From contig CP051231.1 in assembly GCA_017792405.1 (NCBI GenBank), positions 570,634-634,633 of the forward strand: a stretch of 64,000 bases of DNA, read 5' to 3'. A model generated the notes under the pieces. It did not search any database and was not told where the DNA came from. It saw only the letters and a program-made list of their open reading frames with translations. The position numbers and the translations under genes were made by a program. This document shows positions 58,238 through 64,000 of this stretch, one piece after another. Every line of letters begins with the position of its first letter. Position 1 is the first letter of the stretch. This DNA is from Oceanicola sp. GTDB lineage: Bacteria; Pseudomonadota; Alphaproteobacteria; Rhodobacterales; Rhodobacteraceae.

Positions 58238-59407
58238 ATGTCTGATCCGATGTCGAACGTTGAAATCGAGGATGTCCTGTCCTCCATCCGGCGCCTCGTG
58301 TCGGAGAACGCCACGCGCCCGCGCCCGCAAGCGGAGTCTGGCCCGCCCAGCGACTCGCCCAAGGCCGATGACGCACTGGTGCTCACCCCCTCGCTGCGGG
58401 TCGGAGATGAGCCCGAGGCTGCGCCTGAAGAGGGCGCGGCTGAAGAGCCAGCGATAGAAACCGCAGAGGCTGAAGCGCAGGATGAGTCGGCGCTTGATGC
58501 CTCTTGGGCAGAACTCGCGGGCAGTGATGCGCCGGAGGAGGAGGTCGCCGAGGAACGCGCGTCTCAATCCGAAGCGCCGGAAGATGCTCTGCAGTCCCGT
58601 GTCGCCGGGCTGGAAGAGGCCTTTGACGATGGCGATGCCTTTGAGCCCGATGGGTCCGAAGTTGCCGCCTCGGAGTCGTCCTACGATTGGGATGATGAGG
58701 ATGACGCCGACACGGTGATCGACCTCTCCACGCCCGACATTCCCGCTGGCCGCCTGCACTTTACCCGGGCCGAGCCGGATGACGTGATCGACCTCACCCC
58801 GGACGCCCCGGAGGAGGCCCCCGAGCCTGCCGTGAGCGCCGAGTCGGAGCTTCCCGAGGAGCCAGCCCTCGCCGAGGCCGAGTGGGAGGCACCACAAGAG
58901 GATCTGCCAGAGGAGTCCGAGGCCGAGGAAGACTGGCCCGAACCCGAGGAAGACTGGACAGCGCCTGATCTGCCCCTCCCCGAAGAGGCCGAGGCCGCCG
59001 CGATGGAGGAGAGCGCGGAAGACGCGCCCGAGGCGGAAGAGATCGAGATGGAGGCTGATGCGCCGCTGGTGTTCCGCAGCAGCCACCGCGGCGCCAGCCA
59101 CGCGCCCGAGCCGGAAGACGCCGCGCTCGACGGCTACGTCATCAGCACCGATGCCCGCGATGCAGCGACCAGCATCGAAGAGGATGATGACCCGTGGGAG
59201 CCGGAGGTGGACCACATAGCCTTTGCAGACACCCCTGATGATCTCGCCGCCCCCTCCCTGATCGACGAGGCCCGCCTTGCCGATCTGGTCTCCGAGGTGG
59301 TCCGTGCCGAACTGCGCGGCCGCATGGGCGAGCGCATCACCCAGAACGTCCGCAAACTGGTGCGCCGCGAGATCGCCCGCGCGCTGGAAACCCGCGGCAT
59401 TCGTTAA
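58238..59407 (+). CDS. PopZ-like (DUF2497-type) acidic scaffold protein
   Basis: 389 residues. The N-terminal short helix IEDVLSSIRRLVSEN resembles the PopZ/DUF2497 start. A very long, Glu/Asp/Pro/Ala-rich, presumably disordered and strongly acidic middle (about 45-340) follows. A conserved C-terminal helix has VVRAELRGRMGERITQNVRK and LVRREIARAL. In Caulobacter PopZ organises the cell pole through the C-terminal oligomerising helices and acidic linker. The linker here is much longer than in PopZ. Pole or chromosome anchoring in a roseobacter is inference. Confidence 0.7.
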   Translation: MSDPMSNVEIEDVLSSIRRLVSENATRPRPQAESGPPSDSPKADDALVLTPSLRVGDEPEAAPEEGAAEEPAIETAEAEAQDESALDASWAELAGSDAPEEEVAEERASQSEAPEDALQSRVAGLEEAFDDGDAFEPDGSEVAASESSYDWDDEDDADTVIDLSTPDIPAGRLHFTRAEPDDVIDLTPDAPEEAPEPAVSAESELPEEPALAEAEWEAPQEDLPEESEAEEDWPEPEEDWTAPDLPLPEEAEAAAMEESAEDAPEAEEIEMEADAPLVFRSSHRGASHAPEPEDAALDGYVISTDARDAATSIEEDDDPWEPEVDHIAFADTPDDLAAPSLIDEARLADLVSEVVRAELRGRMGERITQNVRKLVRREIARALETRGIR

Positions 59408-59435
59408 GCCCCGGCGCTAAGGCCCCCCTAAAACG

Positions 59436-59467
59436 AAAAAGCGCCGGCACAGGGGCCGGCGCTTTTT
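59436..59467. terminator. Strong bidirectional terminator
   Basis: AAAAAGCGCCGGC and GCCGGCGCTTTTT form a perfect 13-bp stem with a 6-base loop, with T-runs in both directions, between the convergent PopZ-like and DUF6280-like genes. Confidence 0.95.
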
Positions 59468-59500
59468 CATGGCAGCAGAGCAGAAATCTTGGAGTTGGGA

Positions 59501-59821
59501 TCAGGCAGCTTCGGCCTGTTCGGCAGCCTGGCGACGCTCGCTCTCCTCGCGCGACAGCGCGACGGAGGTGCGGACACCCTTGCCGACAAATTCCATGAGC
59601 CCGCCCACGACCCGCTCGTTGGGGTCGATCCCGGCGCAGCTCAGCACTTCACGGCCATCGCGCGACCGCGCCCAGCGGGCGATCTGCTCAGGGCCGTTGC
59701 CGTATTTCTTGTCATCCGCGATGGCATCATCCAGAGCCGCAAGAACAACCGCCGCGAATAGCTTGCGAGCGCGTTGGCCCTGTTCCTGGTTGAAAGCCGT
59801 GCCGTCGACAAAGTCAATCAT
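59501..59821 (-). CDS. DUF6280-like conserved roseobacter protein
   Basis: 106 residues from [14 protein letters not shown]; an upstream 21-codon extension lacks an RBS. Small soluble helical protein with [40 protein letters not shown] and [15 protein letters not shown]. It is strongly conserved in Rhodobacteraceae as far as I recall, under the label DUF6280, with no assigned function. A single Cys is in LSCAGID. Convergent with the PopZ-like gene and divergent from efp. Confidence 0.7.
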   Translation of the reverse strand: MIDFVDGTAFNQEQGQRARKLFAAVVLAALDDAIADDKKYGNGPEQIARWARSRDGREVLSCAGIDPNERVVGGLMEFVGKGVRTSVALSREESERRQAAEQAEAA

Positions 59822-60039
59822 GCGTTTTCCTTGTTTTTCTTGGTCTTGAGGATGTGGCGTGCCGCCGATATAGGAGTGTTTCATCCCGATTCGATATGCC
59901 GCCTAAGTCATGGCAGCTATGCGCTCATTGCATAACTCTACGTCACCTTCCACCGTATCTAGTCGGCTTGTCAGCCCAACAGCGGCAAGATATAGCTCCC
60001 GCCAATCCGCTTTCAAGATTTTGCCAAGGTTTCGCCATA

Positions 60040-60603
60040 ATGCCGAAGATCAACGGAAATGAAATTCGCCCGGGCAACGTGCTCGAGCACAACGCCGGCC
60101 TCTGGGTCGCCGTGAAGGTCGACCACGTGAAGCCCGGCAAGGGCGGCGCCTTTGCTCAGGTCGAGATGAAGAACCTCCGCAACGGCTCCAAGCTGAACGA
60201 GCGGTTCCGCTCCGCCGACAAGGTCGAGCGCGTCCGCCTCGAGCAGAAAGACCAGCAATTCCTCTATGAATCCGATGGGATGCTGGTGTTCATGGACACC
60301 GACACCTACGAGCAGATCGAGCTGCCCGCCGACATCCTCGGCGACCGTCGGCCCTTCCTGCAAGACGGCATGACCATCGTGATCGAGTACTACGAGAGCG
60401 AGGCGCTGAGCGCCACTCTGCCCCAGAAAGTGACCTGCAAAGTCGTCGAGACCGAGCCGGTCGTAAAGGGCCAGACCGCGGCCAACAGCTTCAAGCCCGC
60501 GACCCTCGACAATGGCGTCAAAGTCATGGTGCCGCCCTTCGTCGGTCAGGATGAAGACATCATCGTGAATACCGAAACGATGGAGTACGCCGAGCGCGCC
60601 TGA
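60040..60603 (+). CDS. efp: Translation elongation factor P
   Basis: 187 residues from [17 protein letters not shown]. The three OB/KOW domains are complete; domain I loop [15 protein letters not shown] carries the Lys that is modified in many bacteria, and the C-terminal [22 protein letters not shown] is the EF-P signature. It relieves ribosome stalling at polyproline stretches, relevant to the Pro-rich protein content seen here. Transcribed alone, with a terminator after it. Confidence 0.97.
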   Translation: MPKINGNEIRPGNVLEHNAGLWVAVKVDHVKPGKGGAFAQVEMKNLRNGSKLNERFRSADKVERVRLEQKDQQFLYESDGMLVFMDTDTYEQIELPADILGDRRPFLQDGMTIVIEYYESEALSATLPQKVTCKVVETEPVVKGQTAANSFKPATLDNGVKVMVPPFVGQDEDIIVNTETMEYAERA

Positions 60604-60630
60604 TCGGAGATCGAGAACAGACTGTTTCAA

Positions 60631-60663
60631 CCGAGGGGTGTGCGGTTTTGGCGCACCCTTCGG
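60631..60663 (+). terminator. Terminator after efp
   Basis: CCGAGGGGTGTGC pairs with GCGCACCCTTCGG (11 of 13 Watson-Crick, two G-U/mismatch) around GGTTTTG, followed by AGCCTGTTTT. It separates efp from the convergent ygfZ. Confidence 0.65.
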
Positions 60664-60679
60664 AGCCTGTTTTACCGCT

Positions 60680-61432
60680 TTAGGGCCGCTGTCCGTCCCA
60701 GATTACCGTCGCATCGCCCGCGCGCATTGGCCCCTCGGCCCGGTCAAACCGTAGCCACGCAAGCCCCTGACCGCCCGATTGGGTATAGATCACCCCCGCG
60801 GGTCGATCCCCGGCCAGCACCTCCGTGCCCACCGGCGCCGCGCCCTCCACGGCCACCCGCACGAGGCCCTTTTTCAGCTCCGTCTTGTGCTTCATCCGGG
60901 CGGTCACTTCCTGCCCCACGTAGCACCCTTTGCGAAAATCCACGCCGTGTAGCCGCTCGAAGCCCAGCTCTAGCGGGTAGCTTTCACCTGGCACCAGTTC
61001 CACCCCGCTCTCGGGCACGATATGCGCCACGCGCATGGCGTCCCAATCGGTGTCATCTCCCTGCGCACCGTTGTAGGCCCGCCAGCCCATCGCCGGATCG
61101 CGCGGGTCGGGCAGGGCGCCCTCGGGGGCAGGGCCGGTGCCACGGGTCACGCCAACTTCGGTCTCTTCGATCTGCACAGCGGCCCGCAGCCGGTACATCT
61201 TCAGCCGTTTCGCCAGATCGGCGGCTAGCGGCGTTGCCACATCGACCAGCAGCGCCTCTCCCTCCGGCACGAGGAAGAAATCGGCCAGATACTTGCCCTG
61301 CGGCGTCAGCAGCGCAGCCCAGACAAGGCCGGTCTCCAGCCCCTTCACGTTGTTGGTGACGAGGTTCTGCAAAAACTCGAGCCGGTCGGTGCCGGTGATG
61401 CGAAAAACGGTGCGATCCATGGGCGCAGACAT
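60680..61432 (-). CDS. ygfZ: YgfZ/GcvT-domain folate-binding protein
   Basis: 250 residues. The diagnostic KGCYVGQEVTARM motif, with the essential Cys, is near residue 175. The N-terminal TDRLEFLQNLVTNNVKGLET is GcvT-like. YgfZ proteins bind tetrahydrofolate and help assemble or repair certain iron-sulfur enzymes such as MiaB. The ATG at 61432 follows AGGAAGG, six bases after the MsbA-like gene's end, so the three minus-strand genes form one operon. A start four codons later is possible. Confidence 0.92.
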   Translation of the reverse strand: MSAPMDRTVFRITGTDRLEFLQNLVTNNVKGLETGLVWAALLTPQGKYLADFFLVPEGEALLVDVATPLAADLAKRLKMYRLRAAVQIEETEVGVTRGTGPAPEGALPDPRDPAMGWRAYNGAQGDDTDWDAMRVAHIVPESGVELVPGESYPLELGFERLHGVDFRKGCYVGQEVTARMKHKTELKKGLVRVAVEGAAPVGTEVLAGDRPAGVIYTQSGGQGLAWLRFDRAEGPMRAGDATVIWDGQRP

Positions 61433-61438
61433 AGGGCG

Positions 61439-63172
61439 CTAGCCTTCCTCGGCGAATTGCAGGCGATAGAGCTCGGCATAGGTGCCGCCGCGCGCCAGCA
61501 GCGCGTCATGGGTGCCTTCTTCCACCACCCGGCCAGCCTGCATCACCACGATCTTGTCGGCATTGCGCACGGTCGAGAGGCGGTGGGCGATCACCAGCGT
61601 CGTGCGGCCCTGGCTGAGTGCGTCCAGCGCCGCCTGAACCACCGCCTCGCTCTTGGTGTCGAGCGCCGATGTCGCCTCATCCAGCAGCAGCACCGGCGCG
61701 TCGCGCAGCAGGGCACGGGCGATGGCAATGCGCTGGCGCTGCCCGCCTGAAAGGCTTGAGCCGCGCGGCCCGGCGGGGCTTTCCAGCCCCTCGGGGAAGT
61801 CCTTCAGGAAGTCCGCCACATGGGCGCCTTCCAGCGCCGCGTCGAGCCGCGCCTTCGGCACCTCGCGGCCCAGCAGAATGTTCTCGCGCAGGCTGTCGTC
61901 AAACAGCAGCGCCTCCTGGCTCACCATAGAGAACTGCCCGCGCAATTCCGGCAGGCCAATCGCTCCAATCGGCGTGCCGCCCAGCGTGATCTGCCCGGAA
62001 GATGGGTCAACAAGCCGCGTCAGCAGGTTGAAAACGGTCGATTTTCCGGCACCCGACGGGCCGACGAGCGCGGTGGTCTCGCCTGCCTTGGCGGTGAGCG
62101 AAAGCCCGTTCAGCACCGGCGCATCGCCATAGCTCAGTCGCACGTCGTCAAATACGATATCCCCCGCCGGGGCGGCCTTGGGCGCGGCGGGCGAGGTCAG
62201 CGAGGGCCGCACGTCAAACATCTCGCGCACCCGGCCAAGGCTCACCTGCGCGGCCTGCCAGACCCCGCTGATCTGCCCCAGCCGCCGCAACGGCTCGAAG
62301 GCCAGCGCCATGGCGGTGAAGAAGCTCATGAACTCGCCGACCGTCTTGTCGCCGCCGATGATCTCGCGGCCGCCGTAGATCAGCACGGCGAAAAACCCGA
62401 TGCCGGTCATCACGTCGATCAGCGCCGGAATCGCCGCCCGGCCAACCTGGTTGCGCACCTCCGTGCCCCTGCGCTCGGCGGCCAGCCCGTCAAACCGGCG
62501 CGACTGGTAGTCCTCCAGCCGGTTCAGCTTGATCGGGTTGATGCCGTGAAACACCTCGTCCAGCCTGACCGACATGTGCTGCGCCAGCTGCCTGTCCTTC
62601 ATGGCGGTGCGGCGGATGAAGGCTTGCGCCAGCAGGGTCGGGGCCACCAGCAGCGGCGTGCCGATCAGCGCCACCAGCGTCCACTGCCAGTCGATCCAGA
62701 GCACCACCGCCAGCAGCGAAATCAGCGCCACCACGTCGCGCCCGAGCCCGGTGATCACCACATTGGACACCTCGCGCACCGCCCCCGTGTCATTGGAGAC
62801 CCGCTCGATCAGCGCGCCGGGCGGGTTGCGCCCGTGCCACGTGGTGTCGAGCCGCATCAGGTGGGCGACGAGCCGGGTTTTCATCTTGAAAACAACGTTC
62901 GAGGCGACCCGCGCAAGCAGCAGCTTCTGCCCCACCGAGGTGAAGGCGCGGATGAGGAAAATGGCCAGAATGCCAAGCCCCACCGTCCAGAGCGCGCCGC
63001 TTTGCCCGGCGATGAAGACGGAGTCGAACATCGGCTTCATCATGTAGCTGAGAAAGCCCAGCATCGAGCCTTCGATGGCCATGAGCATCCCGGCGAACAC
63101 CAGCGCCGGCCAATGCGGCCTCAGGTAGCCCCGCCAAAGCCATCCAAAGGCTGTGTGCCGCGGTTCGCTCAC
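61439..63172 (-). CDS. MsbA-like lipid/multidrug ABC exporter (fused TMD-NBD)
   Basis: 577 residues, starting at the GTG that overlaps the phosphatase stop (GTGA). Six transmembrane helices in the first 320 residues, then an NBD with Walker A GPSGAGKST, signature SLSGGQRQRIAIARAL and Walker B VLLLDEATSALD. It is a homodimer, as in MsbA/LmrA. The preceding phosphatase gene suggests lipid A or another envelope lipid as a possible substrate, but multidrug exporters look alike. Confidence 0.92.
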   Translation of the reverse strand: MSEPRHTAFGWLWRGYLRPHWPALVFAGMLMAIEGSMLGFLSYMMKPMFDSVFIAGQSGALWTVGLGILAIFLIRAFTSVGQKLLLARVASNVVFKMKTRLVAHLMRLDTTWHGRNPPGALIERVSNDTGAVREVSNVVITGLGRDVVALISLLAVVLWIDWQWTLVALIGTPLLVAPTLLAQAFIRRTAMKDRQLAQHMSVRLDEVFHGINPIKLNRLEDYQSRRFDGLAAERRGTEVRNQVGRAAIPALIDVMTGIGFFAVLIYGGREIIGGDKTVGEFMSFFTAMALAFEPLRRLGQISGVWQAAQVSLGRVREMFDVRPSLTSPAAPKAAPAGDIVFDDVRLSYGDAPVLNGLSLTAKAGETTALVGPSGAGKSTVFNLLTRLVDPSSGQITLGGTPIGAIGLPELRGQFSMVSQEALLFDDSLRENILLGREVPKARLDAALEGAHVADFLKDFPEGLESPAGPRGSSLSGGQRQRIAIARALLRDAPVLLLDEATSALDTKSEAVVQAALDALSQGRTTLVIAHRLSTVRNADKIVVMQAGRVVEEGTHDALLARGGTYAELYRLQFAEEG

Positions 63173-63864
63173 GCGGCGTCCTTCCGGCTGCGGGCCGCAA
63201 AGCTGCGCGCTACCGCTTCCGGGTCGTATTTGGTCAGGAACCATTCCTCCGCCCCGATGCCCGTGGCGATGTGATCGGCCTCCCACATATCTATGATGTG
63301 GTCGCAAACGCCGGTCTTGGTCCACTTCAGGTGCAGATAGCGCGGAGAGAGGTGCTTACGTGCCTCCTCGATGGAGGATTTTTCAACAATCAGCTTGTAA
63401 AGCACCGAGGCAAGGCCCGCCCGGTCCGCGCCCGACTTGCAGTGCATCACGAACGGCTTCTCAATCGTCTTGAGCGTGTGGATCAGGTTCAACATCTCCG
63501 CGCGAGTGGCTGGCCGCCTTGCATAAATCTTGGCCACCACGAGGTTCAGTCCAAGCTCCCGGCAGGCCTCTTCCTCGAACAGCCAGGGCGAAAAGCCGCT
63601 CTCCTGACCGCGCAGGTTCAGCACCGTGGTGATCCCCATCGCCTTGTACTTTTTCAACCTTTCGGGGCCGGGATGGTTGGAGCGGTAAACCCCCTCGGCC
63701 ACCTTATCGAAATTTGCCCAGAAGGTGCGCAGCCATGCGTGGTCGAAGAGGTGAAAGTGCCACTTCGCCTGCCGCCGCTTCTCGGGCGTGGAGATGTCAT
63801 CGCCAAAGGAGGTGCGGATCGCCCGCTCCTTGCTCTTCAGCCATTTCTTCAGCCCGTCCAGCAT
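63169..63864 (-). CDS. Dual-specificity/tyrosine-phosphatase-like protein
   Basis: 231 residues from MLDGLKKWLKSKERA; the upstream part of the frame is not conserved-looking. The CX5R active-site loop is HCKSGADRAG near 145-154, with the general-acid region RGQESGFSPW before it. Bacterial relatives dephosphorylate proteins, phosphoinositide-like or lipid A phosphates. Translation is coupled (GTGA) to the MsbA-like exporter, so a lipid-phosphate substrate is possible. Confidence 0.85.
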   Translation of the reverse strand: MLDGLKKWLKSKERAIRTSFGDDISTPEKRRQAKWHFHLFDHAWLRTFWANFDKVAEGVYRSNHPGPERLKKYKAMGITTVLNLRGQESGFSPWLFEEEACRELGLNLVVAKIYARRPATRAEMLNLIHTLKTIEKPFVMHCKSGADRAGLASVLYKLIVEKSSIEEARKHLSPRYLHLKWTKTGVCDHIIDMWEADHIATGIGAEEWFLTKYDPEAVARSFAARSRKDAA

Positions 63865-63990
63865 GGGGCCCCTTTCCAACTGTTTCGCGGGGAATAGCCT
63901 CTGCGCCCTGTCCAAACAAGCGCGTGCGGTGTTGACGCCGCGCCGAGCGGGCATAAGTTGCGCGGCAACGACCCTCCCCGGAGCAAGCCC

Positions 63991-64000
63991 ATGACCCTCG
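63991..64000 (+). CDS. Probable start of a plus-strand gene, cut by the window edge
   Basis: ATGACCCTCG preceded by CCGGAG about eight bases upstream. Only three codons are visible; it could be chance. The divergent position relative to the phosphatase gene fits a gene start. Confidence 0.3.

Overview
This 64 kb window is an ordinary-looking chromosomal segment of a high-GC alphaproteobacterium, almost certainly a marine member of the Rhodobacteraceae (Roseobacter group). The evidence is the strong G/C preference at third codon positions, a GTTC-N7-GTTC LexA box, the abundance of tripartite transporters (one TRAP, one TTT/Tct), a BioMNY biotin importer, a PopZ-like Rhodobacterales protein, and many ATGA stop/start overlaps. 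There is no rRNA operon, prophage, insertion sequence or CRISPR array. One tRNA (Cys, GCA) is present.

Layout. 1-4004 (minus): an ABC exporter operon (ATPase, FtsX-type permease, AttH-like lipocalin). 4104-10561: a PAS/DHp/receiver protein, metG, a MATE exporter, an MFS transporter and an SOS-boxed imuA-like gene without imuB/dnaE2 beside it. 10641-17373 (minus): an iron/haem block made of a 39-codon ORF, hemP, a Cys/His-rich protein, an imelysin, bfd-bfr, a di-haem DUF1111 protein, a second imelysin and a DUF1513 protein, ending in a 33-bp tandem hairpin array. 17582-20135 (plus): bioMNY and a nitroreductase. 20280-23640 (minus): Tat-exported MsrB, a fasciclin protein, an anti-sigma/ECF-sigma pair and a thioredoxin-like protein. 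23759-29657: Lrp regulator, putA and a DgcA/stachydrine-demethylase-like flavoenzyme, together a proline and N-methylated-amine catabolic group.

30699-39618 is the most interesting part. A divergent RpiR regulator faces an operon encoding an N-formylglutamate-amidohydrolase-family hydrolase, TRAP DctQ and DctM, an unknown protein, TRAP DctP, a glutamine-synthetase-like ligase, a VOC protein, an aldehyde dehydrogenase and an Fe-type alcohol dehydrogenase. The enzymes fit uptake of a small amino alcohol, most simply ethanolamine, and its catabolism through gamma-glutamyl intermediates (ligate, oxidise alcohol, oxidise aldehyde, hydrolyse). 40526-46937 is a polyamine-type unit: amidase, PotABCD-like ABC importer and a convergent acetylpolyamine-deacetylase-like protein. 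The binding-protein gene carries an internal patch of foreign codon usage.

47000-55439 is a two-armed LysR regulon. The minus arm has a 3-ketosteroid-dehydrogenase-like flavoprotein, a TIM-barrel isomerase/dehydratase and a HAD phosphatase; the plus arm has TctCBA and an AroE-like dehydrogenase with an NAD-type motif. Mirror-image operator pairs with identical 30-bp spacing flank lysR. A shikimate/quinate-like ring acid is the best-fitting substrate. 55476-64000 is housekeeping: tRNA-Cys, a PCMT-like methyltransferase, tolC, a PopZ-like protein, a DUF6280-type protein, efp, ygfZ, an MsbA-like exporter and a dual-specificity phosphatase.

Start codons were revised where a ribosome-binding site, a signal peptide or an overlap favoured an internal start. 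Family assignments come from reading motifs by eye; no database search was run.
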